A DNA stretch of 64,000 nucleotides from Parvibaculum sp963975745 (GTDB lineage Bacteria; Pseudomonadota; Alphaproteobacteria; Parvibaculales; Parvibaculaceae), in NCBI RefSeq assembly GCF_963975745.1, contig NZ_CAXBIB010000018.1, positions 16,593 to 80,592 on the forward strand, in the 5' to 3' direction. Of this stretch, positions 53,088 to 60,325 are shown in pieces. The position numbers and the translations under genes were made by a program. The number at the start of each line of letters is the position of its first letter. Within the stretch, counting starts at the first letter, position 1. The notes beneath the pieces are model-generated. The model was not told where the DNA came from and did no database searches. It saw only the letters and a program-made list of their open reading frames with translations.

Positions 53088-54746
53088 TCAATGGTGAATG
53101 CTGCGATCCTTTGTTTCGGGCACGAAGATCATGCCGATGACGAAGGTCATGGCCGCAATGATGACCGGATACCACAGTCCCGAATAGATGTTGCCGCTTG
53201 CCGCGACGATCGCAAAGGCGACGGTTGGCAGGAAGCCGCCGAACCAGCCATTGCCGATATGATAGGGCAGCGAGAGCGACGTATAGCGGATGCGTGTGGG
53301 AAAGAGCTCCACCAGCATCGCCGCGATCGGCCCGTAGACCATCGTCACATAGAGAACCAGAACGAAAAGAATGAGAACGACCATCGGTGTGTTGATGGCA
53401 TCGGGGTCGGCCGCGTCGGGATAGCCTGCCCGCGTCAGCGCCGCGGTCAGCGCCGCATCGAAACCTTGCCGCGCCGCGCCATCGGCGTCACCGGTCGCGT
53501 CGAAAGACGCAACGCGCGATGCACCGATTTCGACATAGGCGGTTTCGCCGGCTGTAGCGTTCCTGTTGCTGTAGGGAATGCCGCGTCGGGCCAGCGCACT
53601 CTTGGCAACATCACACGACGTCGTGAAGGCAGCCGTGCCGACCGGGTTGAACTGGAATGAACATTCGCTCGCATCGGCAACGACAATGACAGGCGACGTC
53701 CGCTGCGCCTGCTCGAGCGCCGGATTGGCAAAATGCGTCAACGCCGCAAAAAGCGGAAAATAGGTCAGTGCCGCCAGCAGACAGCCCGCCATGATGATGG
53801 GCTTGCGGCCGATACGGTCGGAAAGCGCGCCGAAGATGACGAAGAACGGCACGCCAAGCAGCAACGCGCCGCCGATCAGGATATTGGCGGTCTGCCCCTC
53901 GACCTTCAGAACCTGTGTCAGGAAGAAGAGTGCATAGAACTGGCCGGTATACCAGACGACGGCCTGTCCGGCCGTGAGGCCGACCAGGGCAATCAGCACG
54001 ATCTTCAGGTTCTTCCATTGGGCGAAGCTTTCGGTCAGCGGCGCCTTCGACAGCGTTCCTTCATCCTTCATCTTCTGGAACAGTGGCGACTCGTTGAGCT
54101 TCAGCCGGATCCAGACCGAAATGCCGAGAAGCACGATCGAGAGCAGGAAGGGAATGCGCCAGCCCCAGCTTTCGAAGCTCTCCTTGTCCATCGACAGGCG
54201 GCAGGCAAGGATCACGAGAAGCGACAGGAAGAGGCCAAGCGTCGCCGTGGTCTGAATCCATGCCGTGTAGCTGCCACGCCTGGTATGGGGGGCATGTTCG
54301 GCCACATAGATGGCAGCACCGCCATATTCGCCGCCAAGCGCGAGTCCCTGCAACAGCCGCAAGGCGATCAGGATCGCCGGCGCGGCGACACCGATCGTGG
54401 CGTAGTTGGGCAGCAGTCCGACAATGAACGTCGCGACACCCATGATGACGATCGTGACGAGAAACGTATATTTTCGTCCGACAAGATCGCCCAGACGGCC
54501 AAACACGATGGCACCGAAGGGCCGTACGGCAAAGCCGGCGGCAAAGGCCATAAGCGCAAAGATGAAACCGGCGGTCGGATTGACGCCTGAAAAGAACTGA
54601 ACGGAAATGATCGCGGCCAGCGAACCGTAGAGATAGAAATCGTACCACTCGAAAACGGTGCCGAGCGACGACGCGAAAATGACGCGCCGTTCCTCACGCG
54701 TCATGCGTCCTGTTCCGGATTCACCCGCTGCCGTCATGCGCCCCAT
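53088..54746 (-). CDS. MHS-type MFS transporter with a large extracytoplasmic insertion
   Basis: Major facilitator of the metabolite:H+ symporter (KgtP/ProP-like) family, 552 residues. The start SSLGTVFEWYDFYLYGSLAA, FGRLGDLVGRKYTFL (the loop 2-3 motif) and LQGLALGGEYGGAAIYVAEH are diagnostic. Between FPLFAALTHFANPALEQ and TPMVVLILFVLVLYVTMVYG lies a ~110-residue hydrophilic insertion with two cysteines (SECSFQFN, TTSCDVAK), predicted outside the membrane. Substrate cannot be deduced; dicarboxylates or osmolytes are usual in the family. The ATG at 54737 is an alternative start. Confidence 0.85.
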   Translation of the reverse strand: MGRMTAAGESGTGRMTREERRVIFASSLGTVFEWYDFYLYGSLAAIISVQFFSGVNPTAGFIFALMAFAAGFAVRPFGAIVFGRLGDLVGRKYTFLVTIVIMGVATFIVGLLPNYATIGVAAPAILIALRLLQGLALGGEYGGAAIYVAEHAPHTRRGSYTAWIQTTATLGLFLSLLVILACRLSMDKESFESWGWRIPFLLSIVLLGISVWIRLKLNESPLFQKMKDEGTLSKAPLTESFAQWKNLKIVLIALVGLTAGQAVVWYTGQFYALFFLTQVLKVEGQTANILIGGALLLGVPFFVIFGALSDRIGRKPIIMAGCLLAALTYFPLFAALTHFANPALEQAQRTSPVIVVADASECSFQFNPVGTAAFTTSCDVAKSALARRGIPYSNRNATAGETAYVEIGASRVASFDATGDADGAARQGFDAALTAALTRAGYPDAADPDAINTPMVVLILFVLVLYVTMVYGPIAAMLVELFPTRIRYTSLSLPYHIGNGWFGGFLPTVAFAIVAASGNIYSGLWYPVIIAAMTFVIGMIFVPETKDRSIHH

Positions 54747-54817
54747 CCCCGCCTTGTCTGCCCCACTTCCAGTGACGGGAGAATGCCGCGAATGGGCCGA
54801 TGATGCCAGCGGGGATG

Positions 54818-55435
54818 CTAGCGGGGCGCGCGCGGAAAGTGGTTGCCGGTTTCGCCGTCCGGGTTGCCGAAGGGCGCGATTCCAACCCGTCCTTCCACAG
54901 AATGAAACTGCGTCAATGCCCAATGGACGCTGGGGAAGGCGAGCTCGTCCCAGGGGATCTCCTCCCATGAGAACAATGCAACCTCGAGGCTCTCCTCCCC
55001 TGCCGAAAAGGAGGGGGTGGCAAGTTCGGCGCGGTACATCAACTGCACCTGCGCGATACGCGGGATCGAATAGACCGCAAGCAGATCCGTCAGCACGATC
55101 TCGGCATTGGCCTCCTCGCGTGCTTCGCGCCGCGCCCCTTGTTCGGCCGTCTCACCTTGTTCCATAAAGCCGGCCGGCAGCGTCCAGAACCCCCTGCGCG
55201 GCTCGATGGCACGGCGGCACAGCAGGATGCGCCCTTGATGGCCAACGACCGAACCGACGACAACCTTGGGATTTACATAATGGATGAAGCCGCAGCGGTC
55301 GCAGATATCGCGCGGCATATTGTCTCCGGTTGGCACGCGGCGGGTAAAGACCGGATCGTGCTCGGCGCCGGGCTCGCGGGGCGCCGGTGCGGGCGAAACA
55401 TGCTCCGAATCGCCCATTTTTGTCGAATTTGTCAT
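54818..55435 (-). CDS. NUDIX hydrolase with partial zinc ribbon
   Basis: A 205-residue NUDIX pyrophosphatase. The NUDIX box is GFMEQGETAEQGARREAREE with the metal-binding REAREEAN segment. Upstream is a half zinc ribbon with a single CxxC pair, C45 and C48 in ICDRCGFIHYVNPK, as in a common alphaproteobacterial NUDIX subgroup; the RRVPTGDN segment before it also belongs to that subgroup, which argues against the internal ATG at 55318. Substrate is unknown. The ATG at 55435 has AAAGAG upstream. Confidence 0.86.
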   Translation of the reverse strand: MTNSTKMGDSEHVSPAPAPREPGAEHDPVFTRRVPTGDNMPRDICDRCGFIHYVNPKVVVGSVVGHQGRILLCRRAIEPRRGFWTLPAGFMEQGETAEQGARREAREEANAEIVLTDLLAVYSIPRIAQVQLMYRAELATPSFSAGEESLEVALFSWEEIPWDELAFPSVHWALTQFHSVEGRVGIAPFGNPDGETGNHFPRAPR

Positions 55436-55840
55436 AGTACAACTCTTTGATCCGCCTACGGAACTAAGCCTGCGCGTGCCAGTATCCGGCCCCCGGGCCG
55501 GGACTTGCCGGATATGCCGACAATCTGTGTGCCGGCCGACAGGGACCGTCCGCGCACAGACCTATCGTGATTTCTCCATTTCTCCATTTTTCATGGCCCG
55601 GTTCCTCTTGCAAGTGAGGCCTCTGCGGGTGCATATGAAGATAGTGCGGCGCGCACGGCATTGCCAGAAAGCACCCGATGATGCGCCCGATCCATTTCTC
55701 CATGCGATGGGAGATCCGTCCGAGAGGTCAATATCCCGCCAAGGGAACGCGCCGCAAGGACACAGAGCCAGAGATATTCACCCCCCGATATTCGGACACA
55801 GGCGTGTCGAATAGTTGAGATGACACCAGAGGACAGACGA
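55436..55840. other. Divergent intergenic region between the NUDIX and MarR genes
   Basis: A 405-base gap with no convincing gene. The 9-base sequence TTTCTCCAT occurs three times (55571-55579, 55579-55587 and 55695-55703). A dyad lies at 55789-55813, just before the MarR gene. Short open frames here have no ribosome site or family resemblance. Promoters for both flanking genes must lie here but no clear boxes are visible. Confidence 0.5.
55789..55813. promoter_or_regulatory. Imperfect dyad upstream of the MarR gene, candidate operator
   Basis: TATTCG-G-ACAC (55789-55799) and GTGTCGAATA (55804-55813) are complementary apart from one extra G in the left arm, around the centre AGGC. It ends 27 bases before the chosen MarR start. 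MarR regulators commonly repress their own genes from such sites, so autoregulation is plausible. Confidence 0.5.
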
Positions 55841-56395
55841 ATGGCAGCCAGAAAATCGACCGGAAGTTTCGATCTCGAAAGCTCGTTGAGCCACCTGCTG
55901 CGCCGCGCGCAACAATTCGCCTACGACCAGTTCGTTCAGCAGATGGGCGCCAGCACGCTGACGCCACGGCAGTTCATCGTGCTCTTCGCGGTCGATGAGG
56001 AAGAAGGCCTGAGCCAGACCGATCTCGTCAACCGCACCGGCATTGACCGGTCGACGCTGGCCGACATGATCAGCCGCATGATCAAGAACGGTCTTCTGGC
56101 CCGTCGCCGCACGGCGGAAGATGCGCGCGCCAATGCGGTACGCCTGACAGCCGCCGGCCGCCGCGCCCTGAAAGGGGCGATGCCGAAGGCGCTGGCCGCC
56201 GAACGGGCCTTGCTGGAAGCCCTGCCGAAATCCGTGCAGGCCGATCTGATGAAGGCGCTGACCCACCTCAACAGTGCCATCGAAGGCATGAAGACCGAAG
56301 AATCCGAGCCGAAAAAGCCGGCAAAACGCGCGGCCAGGAAGCCGGCCCGCAAGCCGGCGGCCAAAAAGCCGGCCGCGCGTCGCAAGAAGAGCTGA
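55841..56395 (+). CDS. MarR-family regulator with histone-H1-like basic tail
   Basis: Winged-helix regulator of 184 residues. Residues 15-150 are a normal MarR domain: SLSHLLRRAQQFAYDQFVQQ, then the recognition region LVNRTGIDRSTLADMISRMI and the wing KNGLLARRRTAEDARANAVR. Residues 151-184 are a Lys/Ala/Pro/Arg-rich tail with KPA repeats ending AARRKKS, like AlgP or histone H1 C-termini. The ATG at 55841 has AGAGGA 7 bases upstream; one at 55820 is an alternative. Ligand and targets are unknown. Its stop lies three bases from the convergent ccmG. Confidence 0.88.
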   Translation: MAARKSTGSFDLESSLSHLLRRAQQFAYDQFVQQMGASTLTPRQFIVLFAVDEEEGLSQTDLVNRTGIDRSTLADMISRMIKNGLLARRRTAEDARANAVRLTAAGRRALKGAMPKALAAERALLEALPKSVQADLMKALTHLNSAIEGMKTEESEPKKPAKRAARKPARKPAAKKPAARRKKS

Positions 56396-56398
56396 ACG

Positions 56399-56965
56399 TC
56401 AGTTGCCGGGCGGCGCGGCATGCCGCGCCGCCTGCAAGGCCGGCAGGATCTGTTCGGCAATCGCTTCCGGCGTCACCGCACCGACATGCTTGAGTGCGAT
56501 TCGCCCATTGCCGTCGACGACATAGGTCTCCGGCACGCCGTATACCCCCCATTCGATGGACGCCCGCCCCGTCTGGTCGCGCCCGATGCGATCGAAGGGA
56601 TTGCCGAGTTCGGACAGAAAACGCCGTGCCGCCGCCGGATCGTCCTTGTAGTTGATCCCGTAGAGCGGCACATCGGCGATGCGCCTCAGCTCGACCAGCA
56701 ACGGCATTTCGACCCGGCAGGGCACGCACCACGATCCCCACACATTGACGATGACGGGCGTGCCCGTGCCGAAATCGGCCGTGGCGAGGCCGGGACGTTC
56801 GAGACCCGGAACGGCCGGTAGCTCGAATTCCGGAACGTAACGCCCGATCAGGGCCGAGGGCACACGCGACGGATCGCCGCGATAGATCGCCACCAGGAAA
56901 AACCCGGCAAGCAGCAGGAAGAGTGCAACGGGGACAAGTGCGGCAAGCCTGAAAGGATTCCTCAC
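56399..56965 (-). CDS. ccmG: Cytochrome c biogenesis thiol:disulfide oxidoreductase CcmG/DsbE
   Basis: Periplasmic membrane-anchored thioredoxin-like protein that keeps apocytochrome c cysteines reduced, 188 residues. A membrane helix covers 8-27 and the active site is WGSWCVPCRVEMP with C80 and C83. The GVYGVPETYVVDGNG segment with the cis-Pro is typical. It starts with a GTG at 56965 that overlaps the ccmD stop (GTGA). It is the last gene of ccmABCDG. Confidence 0.94.
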   Translation of the reverse strand: MRNPFRLAALVPVALFLLLAGFFLVAIYRGDPSRVPSALIGRYVPEFELPAVPGLERPGLATADFGTGTPVIVNVWGSWCVPCRVEMPLLVELRRIADVPLYGINYKDDPAAARRFLSELGNPFDRIGRDQTGRASIEWGVYGVPETYVVDGNGRIALKHVGAVTPEAIAEQILPALQAARHAAPPGN

Positions 56966-57165
56966 GGCGCCGGCTCCGTGTCCGACCGGCGCGCGGCCCG
57001 GCGGACCCGCCCGCCGGCATCGCGCTCCAGCGCATCGGCAAGACGCGCCTGCCGCCGGTAATCGGCAAGGCTTTGAACGGCCAGCGCCAATGGCACAAGA
57101 ACGCCCAGCACATAAACGGGCCAGACATAGGCCGCATAGCCGCCCATCTGGAAAAACTCTGCCAT
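56962..57165 (-). CDS. ccmD: Heme exporter protein CcmD
   Basis: Small single-span membrane protein of the CcmABCD heme-handling complex, needed to release holo-CcmE. It has 67 residues with a membrane helix at 9-30 (GYAAYVWPVYVLGVLVPLAL), the characteristic Y-x-W-P-x-Y pattern and a basic, Arg-rich cytoplasmic tail. It is 3 bases after ccmC and overlaps ccmG. Short length makes homology hard to judge alone, but position and pattern agree. Confidence 0.9.
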   Translation of the reverse strand: MAEFFQMGGYAAYVWPVYVLGVLVPLALAVQSLADYRRQARLADALERDAGGRVRRAARRSDTEPAP

Positions 57166-57168
57166 GCC

Positions 57169-57936
57169 TCAGCCCTCCGTGCCCGACGCGGCCAGCGCCA
57201 GGCGCAATGTCCGCACACGATGGCGCAGGATTTCGGCACGCATGCGAACCATCAGCAGCGTCACGAACAGGAATGTAAAGCCGAGTGCCATCAGGGCGAG
57301 CGGCAGCAGCATCTCGGGTGCGATCGTCGGGCCATCCATGCGGAAGACCGAGGCTGGCTGATGCAGCGTGTTCCACCAGACGACCGAGTAGCGAATGATC
57401 GGCACATTGATGGCGCCGACAAGCGCCAGAACGGCTGCCGCGCGCGCCGCGCGCGTCGGTTCTTCGATCGCCGTCCAGAGCGCCATGTAGCCGAGATAGA
57501 GAAAGAACAGGATCAGAACGGATGTCAGCCGCGCATCCCACACCCACCAGGTGCCCCACATCGGCTTGCCCCAGAGCGCGCCGGTGACGAGAGCCAGGAA
57601 GGTGAAGGCGGCGCCGATCGGTGCAGCCGACTTGGCGCAGAGATCGGCCAGCGGATGACGGAAGATCAACGCCACGGCCGAGGCCGTCGCCATCACCGCA
57701 TAGCCGAACATGGCGAGCCAGGCTGACGGCACATGCACATACATGATGCGTACGGTCTCGCCCTGCTGATAGTCGGGCGGCGAAGCGAAAAGGGAAAAGT
57801 AAAGGCCGCCCCCAAGAAACCCCAGCGAAACCAGCCACAAGGGCGCAAGAAGCCGCCCCGACAGCGTCATGAAACGCGCCGGATTGGCGAAAGCCTGGAG
57901 CCGCTGCGAAACCGATGGGCGGGTCATGGGGTTCAT
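57169..57936 (-). CDS. ccmC: Heme lyase/exporter protein CcmC
   Basis: Six-span membrane protein that presents heme to CcmE, 255 residues. The tryptophan-rich motif MWGTWWVWDARLTSVLI and the flanking histidines (YVHVPSAWLAM; SVVWWNTLHQPASV) are diagnostic. The start MNPMTRPSVSQRLQAFANPA is the only good one. It lies 56 bases after ccmB. The ORF has no anomalies. ccmE, ccmF and ccmH are not in the window. Confidence 0.95.
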   Translation of the reverse strand: MNPMTRPSVSQRLQAFANPARFMTLSGRLLAPLWLVSLGFLGGGLYFSLFASPPDYQQGETVRIMYVHVPSAWLAMFGYAVMATASAVALIFRHPLADLCAKSAAPIGAAFTFLALVTGALWGKPMWGTWWVWDARLTSVLILFFLYLGYMALWTAIEEPTRAARAAAVLALVGAINVPIIRYSVVWWNTLHQPASVFRMDGPTIAPEMLLPLALMALGFTFLFVTLLMVRMRAEILRHRVRTLRLALAASGTEG

Positions 57937-57992
57937 TTAGCGTGTTGCTTTCCGACAGGGCAAGTTGGAGGCGCCAGTCATTTTGCCGCGCA

Positions 57993-58670
57993 TCAGCGGA
58001 GATTGGCGCGCAGCGCCGCAGCCGCGGCGACCGGGCCGACCACGAGGCTCGCCAGCGTGACGGCCGCCAGCAGAGCCAGGCTCTGACCGGCAACGCCGTC
58101 CGGAAAACCGGCCAGCGCCGCACGTGCCGCGCCGACGCCGAATATCAGAACCGGAATGTAGAAAGGCAGGACAAGCAGCGAAGCGAGCAGGCCGCCGCGC
58201 CTGATGCCGACGGTAAGGCCGGCGCCGATGATGCCGAGAAAACTCAGGGCCGGCGCACCGACAAGCATGGCCAGCATCAGGGCTGGAAAGGCGGCAAGCT
58301 CGAGATTGAGCATCAGGCCGAGCAATGGCGCGGCGACGACCAGTGGCAACCCCGTCGTCAGGAAATGACCGATGGCCTTTGCCACGACGACAAGTTCGAG
58401 GGGCAGACGGCCCATGGTCAACAGATCGAGTGAGCCATCTTCATGATCGGCCTGGAAAAGCCGATCGAGCGTCAGCAGTGACGAGAGCAGCAGCGCCACC
58501 CACAACATGCCGGGCGCGATACGCGCCAGAAGATCGGGCGCAGGCCCGATTCCGAGCGGAACGGCGGCAACCACAACCAGAAAGAAGAACACGGCCATCC
58601 CGCCGCTGCCGCCGATACGCGCGGCCAGCCGGAGATCGCGGGCGAGCAAGGCGACAAATGCGCGGCTCAT
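57993..58670 (-). CDS. ccmB: Heme exporter permease CcmB
   Basis: ABC permease subunit partnering CcmA, 225 residues with six membrane segments. The start SRAFVALLARDLRLAARIGG, LLSSLLTLDRLFQADHEDGSLDLL and LVVLPFYIPVLIFGVGA are typical of CcmB. It overlaps ccmA by four bases. The complex uses ATP to free holo-CcmE from CcmC rather than to export heme directly, as known for the family. Confidence 0.94.
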   Translation of the reverse strand: MSRAFVALLARDLRLAARIGGSGGMAVFFFLVVVAAVPLGIGPAPDLLARIAPGMLWVALLLSSLLTLDRLFQADHEDGSLDLLTMGRLPLELVVVAKAIGHFLTTGLPLVVAAPLLGLMLNLELAAFPALMLAMLVGAPALSFLGIIGAGLTVGIRRGGLLASLLVLPFYIPVLIFGVGAARAALAGFPDGVAGQSLALLAAVTLASLVVGPVAAAAALRANLR

Positions 58671-59305
58671 GGCAGCAACCCCATGCCGAGATCGAGCGTT
58701 TTCGCGGCTTCAAGGCCGAGATCGAGATGGGTGGCAGCAACGATGATGCCGCCAGCGGCAAGATGTGCCTGCATGGCGCGGCCAAGCCGCATGATGCTGG
58801 CGGCATCGAGCCCCACCGTCGGTTCGTCGAGCAGCCAGAGCGGTCGCGGCGCCGCGAGGAGGCGCGCAAGAGCCAGCCGCCGCTTTTGCCCGGCCGAGAG
58901 ATAGGCGGCCGGCAAGTCGGCAAGCGAGGCGAGGCTCATGCCGTCAAGTGCCACGGCGACGTTCGCCACCGCGCCGGCAACCCCATTGTCAAACCAGGCG
59001 GCCCAGAAATGAAGGGTCTCGGCGACGGTCATCGCCGGCTTCAACGCGTCAAGATGGCCCACATAATGGGCCTGTTCGGCAAGCGTCATCTCGGGGTCGC
59101 CGCCTTCGACACGCAGCGAGCCCGGGGTGCTTTCGACCAGCCCCGCGATCTGCCGCAAGAGGCTCGACTTGCCGCTGCCATTGGGGCCGGTCAGCACCAG
59201 CGCCTCGCCGGCAACGACGGTGAAGGAAAGACCTTCAAAGACAAGCCGGCCGCCGCGTTCGCAGGCAAGATTGGTTGCCGATAACCGCAGTTCAGATATC
59301 GTCAA
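58667..59305 (-). CDS. ccmA: Heme exporter ATP-binding protein CcmA
   Basis: ABC ATPase, 212 residues from a TTG at 59305. The Walker A GPNGSGKSSLL, the signature LSAGQKRRLALARLL, and the Walker B PLWLLDEPTVGLD are intact. There is no ATG in the right place; the TTG (LTISELRLSATNLACERGG) gives family length and overlaps the crotonase stop by 14 bases. The upstream in-frame ATG at 59347 would lie inside the crotonase gene. The start is therefore uncertain, but the overlap suggests coupling to the crotonase gene. Confidence 0.92.
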   Translation of the reverse strand: MTISELRLSATNLACERGGRLVFEGLSFTVVAGEALVLTGPNGSGKSSLLRQIAGLVESTPGSLRVEGGDPEMTLAEQAHYVGHLDALKPAMTVAETLHFWAAWFDNGVAGAVANVAVALDGMSLASLADLPAAYLSAGQKRRLALARLLAAPRPLWLLDEPTVGLDAASIMRLGRAMQAHLAAGGIIVAATHLDLGLEAAKTLDLGMGLLP

Positions 59306-60095
59306 AATTGCCGCCCCGGCCCTTGCCCGCCGCAAAGCGGGCCGCACCTTTCTGCGTTTCGCCGGACGCCATCACCTTGCGGCCGTGCTCGAATTCATTG
59401 GCAAGCGCCCGCTCGTAGGGCAGGTCCCACTGTTCATAGGCCGACATGCGATCGTGCCGCAGACACAACTGCGGAAAGCGCGCGATTTCCTGTGCCAGAC
59501 GCTCGGCCGCCGCGCGGCCCTGCCCCTTGGGTACAACGCGATTGGCCAGCCCCATCTGCAAGGCCTCGGCTGCCCCCACGCCACGGCCAGTCAGGATCAG
59601 ATCCATCGCCCTTGCCTGGCCGATCAGTCGCGGCAGACGGATCGTGCCGCCATCGATGAGCGGCACGCCCCAGCGGCGGCAAAAGACGCCCATCACGGCA
59701 TCTTCCTCGACAATGCGTATGTCACACCAGAGCGCCAGCTCAAGTCCGCCTGCCACCGCATAACCGGCAATCGCACCAATGACCGGCTTGTTGAGAATCA
59801 TTCGCGAAGGACCCATGGGACCATCATCGGCCAGACGGCTGAAATCGGCGCCGGTCGCCGGCGGCACGACGCGATTGCCCCCGCCGGTCGAGACCGCCTT
59901 GAGATCGGCGCCGGCACAGAAGGTTTCCTCTGCACCGCAGAACACGGCGACAAGCGCCGCCTCGTCCTGTTCGAATTCCAGGAAGGCCGCAGCGAGCCGC
60001 TCGGCCGCCCCACGGTCGACCGCATTCTTCGCGCGCGGACGATTGAGGATCACCGTTGTGACGGGACCGTTTCTCTCGACGACGACCTCTGCCAC
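59292..60095 (-). CDS. Enoyl-CoA hydratase/isomerase family protein
   Basis: Crotonase-fold enzyme of 267 residues. The oxyanion-hole strands are CGAEETFCAGADLKAVS and AIAGYAVAGGLELALWCDIRI, and the active-site glutamate position (VGAAEALQMGLANRVV) is conserved as in enoyl-CoA hydratases. The substrate is unknown. It sits between acnA and ccmA, which are often direct neighbours, and overlaps ccmA, so it probably drives the ccm operon from the promoter in the 230-base gap it shares with acnA. Confidence 0.88.
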   Translation of the reverse strand: MAEVVVERNGPVTTVILNRPRAKNAVDRGAAERLAAAFLEFEQDEAALVAVFCGAEETFCAGADLKAVSTGGGNRVVPPATGADFSRLADDGPMGPSRMILNKPVIGAIAGYAVAGGLELALWCDIRIVEEDAVMGVFCRRWGVPLIDGGTIRLPRLIGQARAMDLILTGRGVGAAEALQMGLANRVVPKGQGRAAAERLAQEIARFPQLCLRHDRMSAYEQWDLPYERALANEFEHGRKVMASGETQKGAARFAAGKGRGGNFDDI

Positions 60096-60252
60096 GCGCC
60101 CTCCCCGATGTTCATTTCAATGCCGATTATCAAGGCTTAAGCGCACGACCGAGCATGGTCAATCCGCCCGAAAGCCATTATAGTCCGCCGCGACAAGCAT
60201 ATAGGTTCCAGACACAAAAGCGGCGGCGAAATCGGATTTGACGCCCGCGCGT

Positions 60253-60267
60253 TTCCCGCGCTGGCAA
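60253..60267. promoter_or_regulatory. TTCCC-N5-GGCAA motif upstream of acnA
   Basis: TTCCC-GCGCT-GGCAA at 60253-60267 differs from the perfect sucA palindrome arms (TTGCC/GGCAA) at one position and lies 59-73 bases before the acnA ATG. It may mark a shared TCA regulator; alone it is weak evidence. Confidence 0.3.
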
Positions 60268-60325
60268 CAAGCGCCTCCTCCCCCTTTTTCCAACTGGACC
60301 CACGCAGCATTGAGGACCAAGAGAG

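Noticed and set aside
55464..55703. Possible 79-residue minus-strand gene in the NUDIX-MarR gap
   Set aside because: No ribosome site, low-complexity Pro/His/Cys-rich translation and no family resemblance.
57940..57965. TTGC...GCAA dyad near the ccmC start as another copy of the sucA operator
   Set aside because: The spacing is 11 bases rather than 5 and the inner bases of the arms do not match.
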